This document shows, piece after piece, positions 41,547 to 50,040 of a stretch of DNA of 64,000 nucleotides. The position numbers and the translations under genes were made by a program. The DNA comes from Rossellomorea arthrocnemi (GTDB lineage: Bacteria; Bacillota; Bacilli; Bacillales; Bacillaceae_B), in contig NZ_CAJGBF010000003.1 in assembly GCF_904424705.1 (NCBI RefSeq), forward strand, positions 334,419-398,418, given 5' to 3'. Under the pieces are notes generated by a model. The model was not told the origin of the DNA, did no database searches, and worked only from the letters and a program-made list of their open reading frames with translations. Positions within the stretch are counted from its first letter, which is position 1; each line of letters opens with the position of its first letter.

Positions 41547-42962
41547 ATGAAAAACAGAAATGCAGATACTCAATCTGATACCTTTAATAAAACACCACTA
41601 CTCATTGTTTTGATTTCAGGTGCTTTCGCAGCCATCTTAAACCAAACATTATTAGGGACAGCTCTCCCTCATATCATGACCGATCTGGACCTTGATGCGA
41701 GTACCGCCCAATGGTTGACGTCCATCTTTATGCTTGTGAACGGTGTCATGATACCGATTACGGCATTCTTGATCGAACGATTCACGACAAGGGCATTGTT
41801 TCTTAGCGCCATGGGCTTGTTTGCAGGAGGGACTCTCATATGTGCTATCGCACCCGGCTTCGGTTTCTTAATGGTTGGGAGAATCATTCAGGCTTCTGGA
41901 GCAGGAATCATCATGCCTCTTATGCAAACCATTCTATTTCTCATTTATCCCGTGGAAAAGAGGGGGGCTGCCATGGGAATGTTCGGACTTGTCATTTCTT
42001 TCGCACCGGCAATCGGACCGACTCTTTCCGGTTGGCTGGTTGAACAATTCCCGTGGAGAAGCTTATTCTATGTGATTTTACCTATCGTCATTATCGATTT
42101 TATTGTCGCTTATTTCATATTAAAAAACGTAACCAAACAAACGTATCCGAAACTCGATATTCTCTCCATTATTCTTTCTTCCCTAGGATTTGGAGGATTA
42201 TTATATGGGTTCAGTATTGCAGGAAGTCAAGGATGGGGAAGTTTTCAAGTTGTGATATCCATGATCATCGGAAGCGTGTCATTGTTCTTGTTCATCAACA
42301 GACAATTCAAGCTGAAGCAGCCGATTCTCGAATTCCGCGTTTTTCGAAACAAGATTTTCACGTTAACGACCATACTGGGAATGGTTGTGTTTATTGCTAT
42401 GATCGGAGCGGCTACGGTTCTTCCTCTTCTGATGCAGAACATGTTGGGATTTTCAGCCTTTGAGTCAGGGCTTATGCTCCTGCCCGGGGCGCTCCTGATG
42501 GGATTAATGAACCCAATTACAGGAAGGATTTTTGATAAGTTCGGAGCCCGCTGGCTGGCTATCATCGGACTTTCTATTCTTACGGTCACGACGTTTATGT
42601 TCACTAATTTATCGTCTGATACGACGTTTATGTATCTCGCAATTGTCAATGCCATCAGGATGTTCGGAGTGGCTATGGTGATGATGCCTGTAACAACTGC
42701 TGGTCTGAATCAGCTGGATAGAAGCCTGATACCGCATGGTACTGCCATGAACAACACGATGAGACAAGTCTCTGGTGCCGTTGGAACAGCACTTCTTGTA
42801 ACGGTGATGACAACCAGTGCGGATCCTGCCAGAGGGTTGGAAGGAATGATTCACGGAGTCAATGTCTCATTTATTGTTGCCGGTTTAACGGCAATAGCAG
42901 GACTCGTCCTCTCTTTTTTCATAAGAAGCGGACGACCGGAAAAGATTAGAAGTAATGCGTAA
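41547..42962 (+). CDS. Multidrug MFS transporter, DHA2 (14-TM) family
   Basis: 471-residue drug:proton antiporter, 14 helices. Motifs: ALPHIMTDLDLDASTAQWLT, GRIIQASGAGIIMPLMQ, and motif C GLVISFAPAIGPTLSGWLV. It is a paralogue of the pump at 22602-24041, but here it is co-transcribed with a TetR gene and so is inducible. AAGGGAG lies before the ATG. LmrB/YhcA-type efflux of hydrophobic drugs is the likely role; no substrate can be named. Confidence 0.93.
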   Translation: MKNRNADTQSDTFNKTPLLIVLISGAFAAILNQTLLGTALPHIMTDLDLDASTAQWLTSIFMLVNGVMIPITAFLIERFTTRALFLSAMGLFAGGTLICAIAPGFGFLMVGRIIQASGAGIIMPLMQTILFLIYPVEKRGAAMGMFGLVISFAPAIGPTLSGWLVEQFPWRSLFYVILPIVIIDFIVAYFILKNVTKQTYPKLDILSIILSSLGFGGLLYGFSIAGSQGWGSFQVVISMIIGSVSLFLFINRQFKLKQPILEFRVFRNKIFTLTTILGMVVFIAMIGAATVLPLLMQNMLGFSAFESGLMLLPGALLMGLMNPITGRIFDKFGARWLAIIGLSILTVTTFMFTNLSSDTTFMYLAIVNAIRMFGVAMVMMPVTTAGLNQLDRSLIPHGTAMNNTMRQVSGAVGTALLVTVMTTSADPARGLEGMIHGVNVSFIVAGLTAIAGLVLSFFIRSGRPEKIRSNA

Positions 42963-42974
42963 TATAAAGAAATT

Positions 42975-43015
42975 AATGAGGGACGGACCTATGCTGCAAA
43001 GGTCCGTCCCTCATT
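42975..43015. terminator. Perfect 16-bp bidirectional terminator containing the GAGGGACGGACCT core
   Basis: AATGAGGGACGGACCT and its exact reverse complement around a 9-nt loop, T-rich on the plus exit. It abuts the stop codon of the convergent minus-strand gene. The core recurs at three other intergenic sites in the window. Confidence 0.93.
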
Positions 43016-43792
43016 TTATTTTTCTTCTTGTAAATAGTCTGCATTTTTCCAATCTGTTACAAACATACAACCCGGTGAATGGGTTAACATGAATGGTATT
43101 TTTGCATGGAGTGCAACGGCTTGAGGTGTCACGCCGCACGCCCAAAACATTGGAGTTTCTCCGTCTCTGATGCCTACATAGTCACCGTAATCGGGTTTGG
43201 TCACATCGGTGATCCCTATTTCCGCCGGATCGCCGATATGGACTGGAGATCCGTGCATCTTAGGGAATAACGAGGTAATGTCCGCTGCTTTTTGTACCAG
43301 GTGATCGGGAACCGGTCTCATGGAAACGACCATTGGACCTCCAAAAACACCCGCTTTTTCTGTCGGAATGTTGGTTATATACATGGCTACATTTTTATTT
43401 TCGGCTATATGACGCAATGGAATGTTCCCCTTAATAAGCTGACTCTCAAATGTGAAACTGCATCCGATGAGAAAGGTAACAAAGTCATCCCTCCAAAGCT
43501 CGTCAATCTGCTGTTTCTTTTCAATTAAGTGACCATGCTCATATACATGGTACAAAGGAATATCAGTACGAATATCGGAGCCTTTGCCATATTTGGATTG
43601 AAATTGTCCTGGTTCCAACACTTCGACGATAGGGCAGGATTTCGGATTCCTTGTGGTGAATAGTAAAAAGTCAAAGGCATACTCTTTAGGAAGGACTACC
43701 AGGTTGGCTTGTACATAATCCTGACAGACCCCGGATGTGTGTATCAGGTGGTTCCCGTTCCTGATTGTGGTTCTTAGTTCTGAAGGTAACAT
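43016..43792 (-). CDS. YcsI-like putative hydro-lyase (DUF1445, D-glutamate cyclase family)
   Basis: 258-residue protein matching B. subtilis YcsI in length and motifs: LPSELRTTIRNG, SGVCQDYVQANLVVLPKEYAFDFLLF, RNPKSCPIVEVLEPG and CGVTPQAVALHAKIPFMLTHSPGCMFVTD with conserved His and Cys. The DUF1445 family includes the mammalian mitochondrial D-glutamate cyclase, so a role in D-amino-acid disposal is plausible; bacterial members are poorly characterised. AAGGAG precedes the ATG. It is divergent from dsdA across 128 bases, suggesting a linked function. Confidence 0.88.
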   Translation of the reverse strand: MLPSELRTTIRNGNHLIHTSGVCQDYVQANLVVLPKEYAFDFLLFTTRNPKSCPIVEVLEPGQFQSKYGKGSDIRTDIPLYHVYEHGHLIEKKQQIDELWRDDFVTFLIGCSFTFESQLIKGNIPLRHIAENKNVAMYITNIPTEKAGVFGGPMVVSMRPVPDHLVQKAADITSLFPKMHGSPVHIGDPAEIGITDVTKPDYGDYVGIRDGETPMFWACGVTPQAVALHAKIPFMLTHSPGCMFVTDWKNADYLQEEK

Positions 43793-43920
43793 GAAATGAG
43801 GCTCTCCTTTTGATATATTTTAAATAGTCTGAAGAATCGTATCTATTTTATCATATAATTCAATTGGAAATTTGTCGTACGTTTAAGTAATCATTCATTT
43901 CACTTTAGGAGGCGTCAAAC

Positions 43921-45222
43921 ATGTCAAAGAATACTTATCTGCTTGATCCGAAATTACTTTCGGATTTACAAGAAGCAAAGGAAACGTTCTGGGCGAATCC
44001 TTTCATGAAATCCGGCCGTTTATCAGGAGAGGGTTTAAAGGATATCGTCGAAGCGGAGGAGCGCCTCGTCCGATTTGCTCCTCTTCTAAAAAAGTTATTT
44101 CCGGAAACGGAAAATGGAATCATCGAGTCACCCATTAAGCATCTGGAAAACATGCAAACGGTACTTCAGGATTATTATGAGTCGACTGTACAAGGTCGGT
44201 TAATCATGAAATGTGACAATGAGCTTCCAATTGCAGGGTCGATCAAAGCGAGGGGAGGCATTTACGAAGTTTTGAAAATCGCAGAATCGATCGCCTTGGA
44301 ACAAAATTGGATCCAAAAAACAGACGACTATTCGGTATTGTCGACTAGCCGGTCCAAGAAATTCTTTGCCCGGTATTCCATCGCTGTCGGTTCCACGGGA
44401 AACCTGGGGTTGAGTATTGGTATAATGGGGGCATCCCTTGGTTTCCATGTAACCGTTCATATGTCCCGTGATGCAAAGCAATGGAAGAAGGAGCTCCTGA
44501 GGGGGAAAGGGGTGCAAGTGGTAGAACATGAACAAGATTTCTCCCACGCAGTCTCTGAAGGCAGAGAGATCTGTAAGGAGGATCCAACCTGTTTCTTTAT
44601 CGATGATGAGAATTCAAAGGACCTATTCATGGGCTATTCGGTTGCTGCCCTGAGGCTCAAGAAACAATTTGAAAAAGAAGGGATAACGGTAAATCAGCAT
44701 CATCCGTTGATTGTTTACTTACCATGCGGTGTAGGTGGTGGACCAGGTGGGGTGACCTATGGATTAAAGCATGTATTTGGAGAACATGTGTACTGTTACT
44801 TTGCTGAACCTGTAAACTCCCCTTGCATGCTCTTAGGGCTTGCAACCGGCAAAAATGAAGCTGTATCTGTTAAGGATATTGGATTAAGCAATCGTACAGA
44901 AGCGGATGGACTGGCAGTTGGCAGACCTTCTGCCCTTGCAGGGAAGATGATTAAAGAGATGCTAAGCGGGGTATATACAGTCAGCGATCAGAATCTATTC
45001 AAAATGCTTGCCATATTACATAGATCAGAGTCCATCCCTCTCGAGCCCTCTGCATTGGCCGGCATGATGGGTCCTGTCATGCCCCGAATACAGGAGCACC
45101 TTACATCCCTTGAAATCAAATTAACCAATGCCACTCATTTAGTATGGGCCACAGGAGGAAACCTTGTACCCGTCTCCATCATGAATGAGTATGTGGAAAA
45201 AGGAAAAAGTTATTTGGGGTGA
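43921..45222 (+). CDS. dsdA: D-serine ammonia-lyase (D-serine dehydratase)
   Basis: 433-residue PLP enzyme that converts D-serine to pyruvate and ammonia. The Schiff-base lysine is K109 in ELPIAGSIKARGGIYEV, and the phosphate-binding loop is VGSTGNLGLSIGIM. Other DsdA hallmarks are WKKELLRGKGVQVVEHE, PCGVGGGPGGVTYGLK and the C-terminal VWATGGNLVP. GGAGGCGTCAAAC precedes the ATG. No dsdX permease or dsdC regulator adjoins; the neighbour is a divergent YcsI-like gene. A function in D-serine detoxification or peptidoglycan/spore turnover is inferred. Confidence 0.95.
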   Translation: MSKNTYLLDPKLLSDLQEAKETFWANPFMKSGRLSGEGLKDIVEAEERLVRFAPLLKKLFPETENGIIESPIKHLENMQTVLQDYYESTVQGRLIMKCDNELPIAGSIKARGGIYEVLKIAESIALEQNWIQKTDDYSVLSTSRSKKFFARYSIAVGSTGNLGLSIGIMGASLGFHVTVHMSRDAKQWKKELLRGKGVQVVEHEQDFSHAVSEGREICKEDPTCFFIDDENSKDLFMGYSVAALRLKKQFEKEGITVNQHHPLIVYLPCGVGGGPGGVTYGLKHVFGEHVYCYFAEPVNSPCMLLGLATGKNEAVSVKDIGLSNRTEADGLAVGRPSALAGKMIKEMLSGVYTVSDQNLFKMLAILHRSESIPLEPSALAGMMGPVMPRIQEHLTSLEIKLTNATHLVWATGGNLVPVSIMNEYVEKGKSYLG

Positions 45223-45267
45223 TGCACTTGAACGTTCAGCGTTTCACTTCTTTGATTAGGCATCAGC

Positions 45268-45294
45268 ACACCTTCTGAATTCACGCATATGATA
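45268..45294 (+). promoter_or_regulatory. Candidate SigK-type (mother-cell) promoter
   Basis: AC at 45268, a 16-base spacer, and CATATGATA at 45286-45294, which fits the SigK -10 form CATAnnnTA. It lies about 32 bases before the ferritin-like/cupin gene. Short consensus, so false positives are common. Confidence 0.4.
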
Positions 45295-45325
45295 TCGTGG
45301 TAAAAATCAGAAGGGAATGATCAGT

Positions 45326-46228
45326 GTGTACAATATGTCGAAGTGGTATTCATATCAAGCCCCAAACTATCCATCAGCCATAACAGAGCCTGAGGCAAAC
45401 TCAGGGCAATTGGTTAACACCCTGCTTAATGGAATCATAAAAAAAGCATCGACCGTGGATTTCTATCAACGTCTGGCTGATATGGCACGGAATCAAGAAG
45501 ATCGACAACAACTTATGCGCATGATGGAAGATGAAAAGAGGCATTGGTGGGAGTTAACGAATGTGTATACCTCACTAACGGACACACATCCTGTTTATCA
45601 AGTTGAAAGTATTCCTTTTCTATCTTATCGGGATGGACTCAACAGAGGGTATGAATTAGAACTTGCAGATTATGAGCAGTTCCGGCTCTGCAGCATGCAG
45701 GCACAGCATTCAATCGTGTACGAGATACTCGTGAACACATGCAGGGATGAATGGGAGCATGCGAGAACTTTAAGTGAGTTAGGAGCTGTTGAAGCCACTC
45801 GGATGATCTCAAAAGATTATGGTCCTACACCTTATGTGGTAAATATCGATGAAGCCACCGTAATGAACGATACGTTCCGAACGGCCATATGGACTGGAGA
45901 ACACTTACAGGTAACATTGATGAGCATCAATCCTGGAGAAGATATCGGGCTTGAGATTCATCCGAATCTTGATCAATTCCTGCGCCTTGAAGAAGGGGAA
46001 GGGGTTGTACGGATGGGTGATCGTCAGGATAACTTAACTTTTGAAAAAGAAGTGAAGCAGGATTTTGCGATTATGATCCCGGCAGGAACATGGCATAATC
46101 TTATCAATACCGGTAATGGCCCTATCAAACTGTACTCGATTTATGCTCCTACACAGCATCCAAAGGGTACGGTTCATATAACCAAGGCTGATGCGATTGC
46201 TGCTGAGGAAGGTCACAGGGACTGTTAA
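45326..46228 (+). CDS. Ferritin-like/cupin fusion protein
   Basis: 300-residue two-domain protein. The N-terminal half is helical and ferritin-like, with metal-ligand pairs EDEKRHWWE and DEWEHART in helices about 70 residues apart. The C-terminal half is a cupin: WTGEHLQVTLMSINPGEDIGLEIHPNLDQFLRLEEG, then PAGTWHNLINTGNGPIKLYSIYAP. The cupin part is common on its own in Bacillus and Clostridium. The GTG at 45326 is ten bases after AGAAGGG, and the ATG at 45317 is too close to it. A tyrosine-rich N-terminus (MSKWYSYQAPNYPSA) resembles spore-coat-associated proteins. Metal binding or oxidative protection in the spore coat is inference. Confidence 0.85.
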   Translation: MYNMSKWYSYQAPNYPSAITEPEANSGQLVNTLLNGIIKKASTVDFYQRLADMARNQEDRQQLMRMMEDEKRHWWELTNVYTSLTDTHPVYQVESIPFLSYRDGLNRGYELELADYEQFRLCSMQAQHSIVYEILVNTCRDEWEHARTLSELGAVEATRMISKDYGPTPYVVNIDEATVMNDTFRTAIWTGEHLQVTLMSINPGEDIGLEIHPNLDQFLRLEEGEGVVRMGDRQDNLTFEKEVKQDFAIMIPAGTWHNLINTGNGPIKLYSIYAPTQHPKGTVHITKADAIAAEEGHRDC

Positions 46229-46241
46229 TACATTTTATATC

Positions 46242-46283
46242 CTAAAAGAATGCGGAATAGGTCCGATTCAGCATTCTTTTTTA
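46242..46283 (+). terminator. Terminator of the ferritin-cupin gene
   Basis: AAAAGAATGC and GCATTCTTTT form a 10-bp stem with inner GAAT/ATTC pairing; T-run follows. Confidence 0.92.
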
Positions 46284-46405
46284 GTTTTAAGCCACTCAAA
46301 GGATACAAGGAAGCTCCTAAAATAATGATGAAGAGACAAAAAACCAGGAAATTTATGTTAAAATATAGGTGGGTTATCATAAGGGTGAAGGTTTTCCGAG
46401 AGAGG

Positions 46406-46963
46406 ATGAATCATAAGATGAGTAACGGAAGAAAGGTTTTGGGTTGGATACAACCATTGATTATAGGAATCTTGTTAGCATTTATTATACGCTCTTTTAT
46501 CGTAGTTCCCATTGTGGTTGAAGGGGCTTCGATGAATACAACTCTACTGGATCAGGACAGGATGATTGTAAATAAGATGGATGAACCAGAGCGATTTGAT
46601 ATTATCGTATTCCATGCAACCGAGACGGAAGATTATATTAAACGTGTAATCGGCTTGCCGGGGGACAAAATTGAATATAAAAACGATACGTTATACATAA
46701 ATGGTAAAGTTTATGAGGAGCCATACCTTGAAAAGCAAAAGCAAGTAGCAAAATGGCCGCTAACTCCTGACTTTACATTAATGGATACCCCTGTAAGACA
46801 ACTGACGGTTCCGGAGGGGGAATTATTCGTCATGGGAGACAACAGGCAATACAGTAAGGACAGTCGCCGAATCGGCTCTATTCCAATAGAGGATGTAGTA
46901 GGAACAACAAATATTGTCTATTGGCCAGTTAGTGAGATGAAGATCATTAAGCCATTAAAATAA
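46406..46963 (+). CDS. lepB: Signal peptidase I
   Basis: Type I (prokaryotic-type) signal peptidase of about 185 residues. One N-terminal membrane helix (PLIIGILLAFIIRSFIVVP) is followed by the catalytic Ser in VEGASMNTTL, the catalytic Lys in YIKRVIGLPGDKIEY, and the conserved box FVMGDNRQYSKDSRRIGSI. The start is uncertain: the ATG at 46406 overlaps a GAGAGG sequence, and the ATG at 46418 lies 12 bases after it; both give a functional topology. It releases secreted proteins after export. One of several paralogues normally found in a Bacillus. Confidence 0.93.
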   Translation: MNHKMSNGRKVLGWIQPLIIGILLAFIIRSFIVVPIVVEGASMNTTLLDQDRMIVNKMDEPERFDIIVFHATETEDYIKRVIGLPGDKIEYKNDTLYINGKVYEEPYLEKQKQVAKWPLTPDFTLMDTPVRQLTVPEGELFVMGDNRQYSKDSRRIGSIPIEDVVGTTNIVYWPVSEMKIIKPLK

Positions 46964-47028
46964 TATTTCTTGAATAAAGTACAGCTTGCTCATATGGAGA
47001 AATAAAAAGGGCTAAGGAGGAATCACAA

Positions 47029-47655
47029 ATGGACAGCATTATTTTCGATCTAGATGGTACACTATGGGATCCAATCGAGTCAGTACTTGAAGCATGGAAT
47101 AAGGCGATTACAAAGAATAGCAAGGGTGCGGAAGGTCTTACGAGAACAAATTTGGAAGGTACCATGGGGCTGCAAATGAAGGAAATAGGAGAAAAGTTGT
47201 TCCCGGGATTGAGGGAAGAAGATCGGGAGCAATTATTGAAAGAGCTTTCCCGCCATGAGATCCCCCACTTACGTAACCATGGTGGCAGTTTATATGAGCA
47301 TGTTGATGCCGTTGTGGAGGAATTGTCGAAGAAGTATAAATTATTCATCGTCAGTAACTGTCAAGATGGATACATTGAGGCTTTCTATGATTATCATGGT
47401 CTGGATAAGTATTTTACCGATTTTGAAAATCCAGGAAGGACAGGTCTTTCAAAAGGAGAAAACATCCGTCTCATCATCGAACGGAATAACCTAAGAAAAC
47501 CAGTATATGTGGGAGATACTGAAGTTGATCAAAAAGCAGCAAAAGAAGCGGGAATCCCATTTGTTTATGCATCCTACGGTTTTGGAAAAACGGATTCATA
47601 TGAATATTTGATCGAGTCATTTGATGAGTTGTTGAACATATTTCAAACCAAGTAA
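47029..47655 (+). CDS. HAD-superfamily hydrolase, phosphoglycolate-phosphatase-like
   Basis: 208-residue HAD phosphatase with a small helical cap. Motif I IIFDLDGTLW, motif II VSNCQDG (Ser-like Cys region), motif III Lys in the KGENIRLII segment, and motif IV VYVGDTEVDQKAAKEAG. The cap sits between motifs I and II (subfamily IA). Likely hydrolyses a small phosphate ester or pyrophosphate; substrate unknown. AAGGAGG precedes the ATG. The stop codon is embedded in the following palindromic terminator. Confidence 0.9.
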   Translation: MDSIIFDLDGTLWDPIESVLEAWNKAITKNSKGAEGLTRTNLEGTMGLQMKEIGEKLFPGLREEDREQLLKELSRHEIPHLRNHGGSLYEHVDAVVEELSKKYKLFIVSNCQDGYIEAFYDYHGLDKYFTDFENPGRTGLSKGENIRLIIERNNLRKPVYVGDTEVDQKAAKEAGIPFVYASYGFGKTDSYEYLIESFDELLNIFQTK

Positions 47656-47690
47656 AGGTCCGTCCTCATCGAGGGACGGACCTTTGTTTT
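47654..47690 (+). terminator. Terminator built from the GAGGGACGGACCT palindrome
   Basis: AAAGGTCCGTCC and GGACGGACCTTT pair around a short loop, then TGTTTT. Second copy of the dispersed core. Confidence 0.85.
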
Positions 47691-47815
47691 AAGTAGAATA
47701 AACGAATATATATAAAGAAAAATAAATCAAATATGCTTCATCCAACCTTCTTTTTCTGTTCTTTAAATGATAAGCTAAAGGTTTAGTAGTGTGAATAATC
47801 TCAGGAGGCTTAAAG

Positions 47816-48328
47816 ATGAATATTAATAATAATGATATCTTAATTCGATTGCGTTATGCTCTTGATATTAAAAATACAGAGATGGTGGAGATCTTCAAGC
47901 TTGGCGGTATTGAATTATCAAAAGAAGAAGTGTTGAAGGTTCTTACGAAGTCATTGAATCATGATGATGTCGAAGAAGGAATTGAAGAAGATGAACATCA
48001 CATCCCTTGTGATGATGAGATGTTCGAGTCCTTTTTAAATGGCTTTATAACGTTCAAGAGAGGAAGGCGGGAACCAAGTCATGGACAGTCAGAAAGGCCT
48101 GTCTTAACTTATGAACATGTAAATAATCTTCTTCTTAAGAAAGTGAAAATAGCACTATCCTTAACAAGTGAGGATATGATTGAAATACTGGATTTAGCTG
48201 ACGTTCATATTACAAAAGGTGAATTAGGTGCAATTTTAAGAAGAGAAGGCCATAAGAATTATCGTGTGTGCGGGGATCGATACGCACGCAATTTCTTAAA
48301 AGGATTAGCAATTAAATACAGAGGTTAA
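47816..48328 (+). CDS. DUF1456 family protein (YehS-like)
   Basis: 170-residue protein with two DUF1456 repeats of about 68 residues. Repeat 1: NNDILIRLRYALDIKNTEMVEIFKLG; repeat 2: VNNLLLKKVKIALSLTSEDMIEILDLAD, each followed by a KxEL/KEEV turn and a conserved block (FLNGFI, FLKGLA). A typical LRYAL...(D/E)M.EI pattern suggests a helical DNA- or protein-binding module. Function unknown in all bacteria I know of. CAGGAGGC precedes the ATG, and the metallopeptidase gene follows after three bases. Confidence 0.92.
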   Translation: MNINNNDILIRLRYALDIKNTEMVEIFKLGGIELSKEEVLKVLTKSLNHDDVEEGIEEDEHHIPCDDEMFESFLNGFITFKRGRREPSHGQSERPVLTYEHVNNLLLKKVKIALSLTSEDMIEILDLADVHITKGELGAILRREGHKNYRVCGDRYARNFLKGLAIKYRG

Positions 48329-48331
48329 GAT

Positions 48332-49039
48332 ATGAAACATACACACTCAGGTGAAACAATCCATTTTGATCTGAAAATAAAAAATCGTAAATCCATTGGA
48401 ATTTATCTGGACAGCTATGGAAACATCGAAGTCCATGCTCCTAAAGGTACACTTAAAGAAACGGTCACCCGGTTGCTGGAGGATAATTGGGATACGATCC
48501 ATTCGAAATCTGAAGCAGTAAAGGAGAGGTTAAATGGACCTCAGATGAAGACCTTTCAGAATGGCGAACCATTCCTATTTCTCGGTAGAAGCTTCCCAAT
48601 CGAGCTTCACCACAATTATGAAATCACGCATGACCATGTGACTTTTAACAGAGATAGACTGAATATCCATGTGAAAGAGCTGGAAGATGAAAGAATTAAA
48701 CAAGCGTTAATACGTTTTTACTACAAAAAGTGTAAGTCAATCGTTGAGAAGAGCATCTCTATTCATCAGTCACATTTTAAAACCAAGCCCCGGTCGGTTC
48801 GCATTTCGGATAGCCAGACGACCTGGGGAACCTGTGATGGAAGTAGACAGCTGACCTTTAATTGGAAATTGGCTATGGCTCCCCAGGATGTGATCGATTA
48901 TGTTGTGGTCCATGAAATGTGTCATATGAGCCACCTCAACCACGATCGTTCCTTCTGGCGGCTAGTGGGGAAGATCGTGCCGGATTATAAAAAGAAAGAG
49001 CAATGGCTGGCAAGGACAAGTTGGAAAATGACGGTATAG
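48332..49039 (+). CDS. YgjP-like zinc metallopeptidase (M48/WLM superfamily)
   Basis: 235-residue cytoplasmic protein. The zinc motif is VVHEMCHMSHLNHDRSFW, with HExxH (HEMCH) and a downstream His and Asp; the preceding strand contains DSQTTWGTCDGSRQLTFNW, a hallmark of the YgjP/DUF45 group. The N-terminal part is a beta domain (RKSIGIYLDSYGNIEVHAPK). Members are predicted SprT-like peptidases, sometimes near restriction systems, but none is here. Tight spacing after the DUF1456 gene (three bases) implies co-translation. Confidence 0.92.
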   Translation: MKHTHSGETIHFDLKIKNRKSIGIYLDSYGNIEVHAPKGTLKETVTRLLEDNWDTIHSKSEAVKERLNGPQMKTFQNGEPFLFLGRSFPIELHHNYEITHDHVTFNRDRLNIHVKELEDERIKQALIRFYYKKCKSIVEKSISIHQSHFKTKPRSVRISDSQTTWGTCDGSRQLTFNWKLAMAPQDVIDYVVVHEMCHMSHLNHDRSFWRLVGKIVPDYKKKEQWLARTSWKMTV

Positions 49040-49074
49040 TGAACATTGACATGAGTGGGTTTGGAGGTAAATTT

Positions 49075-49278
49075 ATGACTATCGCTAGTTTTCTTATTAT
49101 CGCCTGGATCCTAAGTTGGTTTAAATTTGAACAACTATTTATTCAAGCATTTAAAGAGCTTTTCAACAAAGAAGTAACGAAGGCAACCTATTATTTCATC
49201 TTTTTTTGTATTGGGACGATAGGGGACATTACATTATTTTTTAATGGGACCTTTTATAATGTACTTTCGGGAAAATGA
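49075..49278 (+). CDS. Small membrane protein, two helices
   Basis: 67 residues: MTIASFLIIAWILSWFKFEQ, then a charged loop and a second hydrophobic helix (YYFIFFCIGTIGDITLFF). TGGAGGT lies six bases before the ATG. A longer in-frame reading from 49003 overlaps the peptidase gene and is rejected. Family unknown. It is downstream of the peptidase on the same strand and could be in its operon. Confidence 0.65.
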   Translation: MTIASFLIIAWILSWFKFEQLFIQAFKELFNKEVTKATYYFIFFCIGTIGDITLFFNGTFYNVLSGK

Positions 49279-49356
49279 TAGCTTGCCTGGAAAATGACTG
49301 ATAGCTGATCCGGATTTCATTTATAATAAGAGTAAGATAGTGAAAGGATGATGAGA

Positions 49357-49743
49357 TTGCCAAAAACATTAGGAATGTCCAAGAAAGAAACAGCTGTAGC
49401 ATTTCTGGAACAGGTAGCCTCGGGAGATGTCAGGAAAGCATTTAATGATTACACAGAAAATGGGTTTTACCACCATAATCCCTTTTTTCGTGGGGATGCA
49501 GAATCGCTCATGCTCGCTATGGAAGAAAATGCGGTAAAGAATCCCGGTAAGATCTTTGAGGTGAAACGAGCAATGGAAGATGGAGAGGAAGTGGCGGTTC
49601 ATTCCCATGTAAGACAAAGCACGGATGATCTGGGAGCGGTTGTCGTTCACATTTTCAGATTCAAAAATGATAGAATCGTTGAATTATGGGACATAGGTCA
49701 ACCGATTCCGGAAGATACGTTGAATGAGAATGGTGTTTTTTAA
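49357..49743 (+). CDS. SnoaL/NTF2-like protein
   Basis: 128-residue protein of the SnoaL-like NTF2 superfamily: a helix (KKETAVAFLEQVASGDVRKAFND), the segment YHHNPFFRGDAESLMLAM, and beta strands ending FRFKNDRIVELWDIGQPIP, the typical closing motif. These are small cone-shaped enzymes or binding proteins; no reaction can be assigned. The TTG at 49357 is eight bases after AAAGGATG; two ATGs at 49348/49351 overlap that site. A TATAAT lies at 49322. Confidence 0.85.
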   Translation: MPKTLGMSKKETAVAFLEQVASGDVRKAFNDYTENGFYHHNPFFRGDAESLMLAMEENAVKNPGKIFEVKRAMEDGEEVAVHSHVRQSTDDLGAVVVHIFRFKNDRIVELWDIGQPIPEDTLNENGVF

Positions 49744-49849
49744 GTCAATTATCGGGAGTGGAGCATCGCTTCAGTTATAACCTATTGCATATGGCACAAG
49801 CTAAGGTACCTGAAATACAAGGGGCCAAATGTTTAAATTGTCAAAATAA

Positions 49850-49895
49850 AAAACCTGCACCTCTATGATGGATAAAGAGGGGCAGGTTTTAATTT
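49850..49895 (+). terminator. Terminator of the SnoaL-like gene
   Basis: AAAACCTGCACCTCT and AGAGGGGCAGGTTTT pair with one mismatch across an 11-nt loop; TAATTTG follows. Confidence 0.9.
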
Positions 49896-50040
49896 GTTAT
49901 TGATTATGTCTGGTGAATATGATAAATTAATACAGAAACACTTTTTAAAATTAAATATACACACAATACCTCAATAATAATTATACAACATAACCTCTTC
50001 GTTAGTCAACCCTGAATTTTATAGTTGAAGGAGTGCTTAA

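Noticed and set aside
45221..45264. Terminator after dsdA
   Set aside because: TGATGC and GCATCA can pair but are more than 30 bases apart and no T-run follows.
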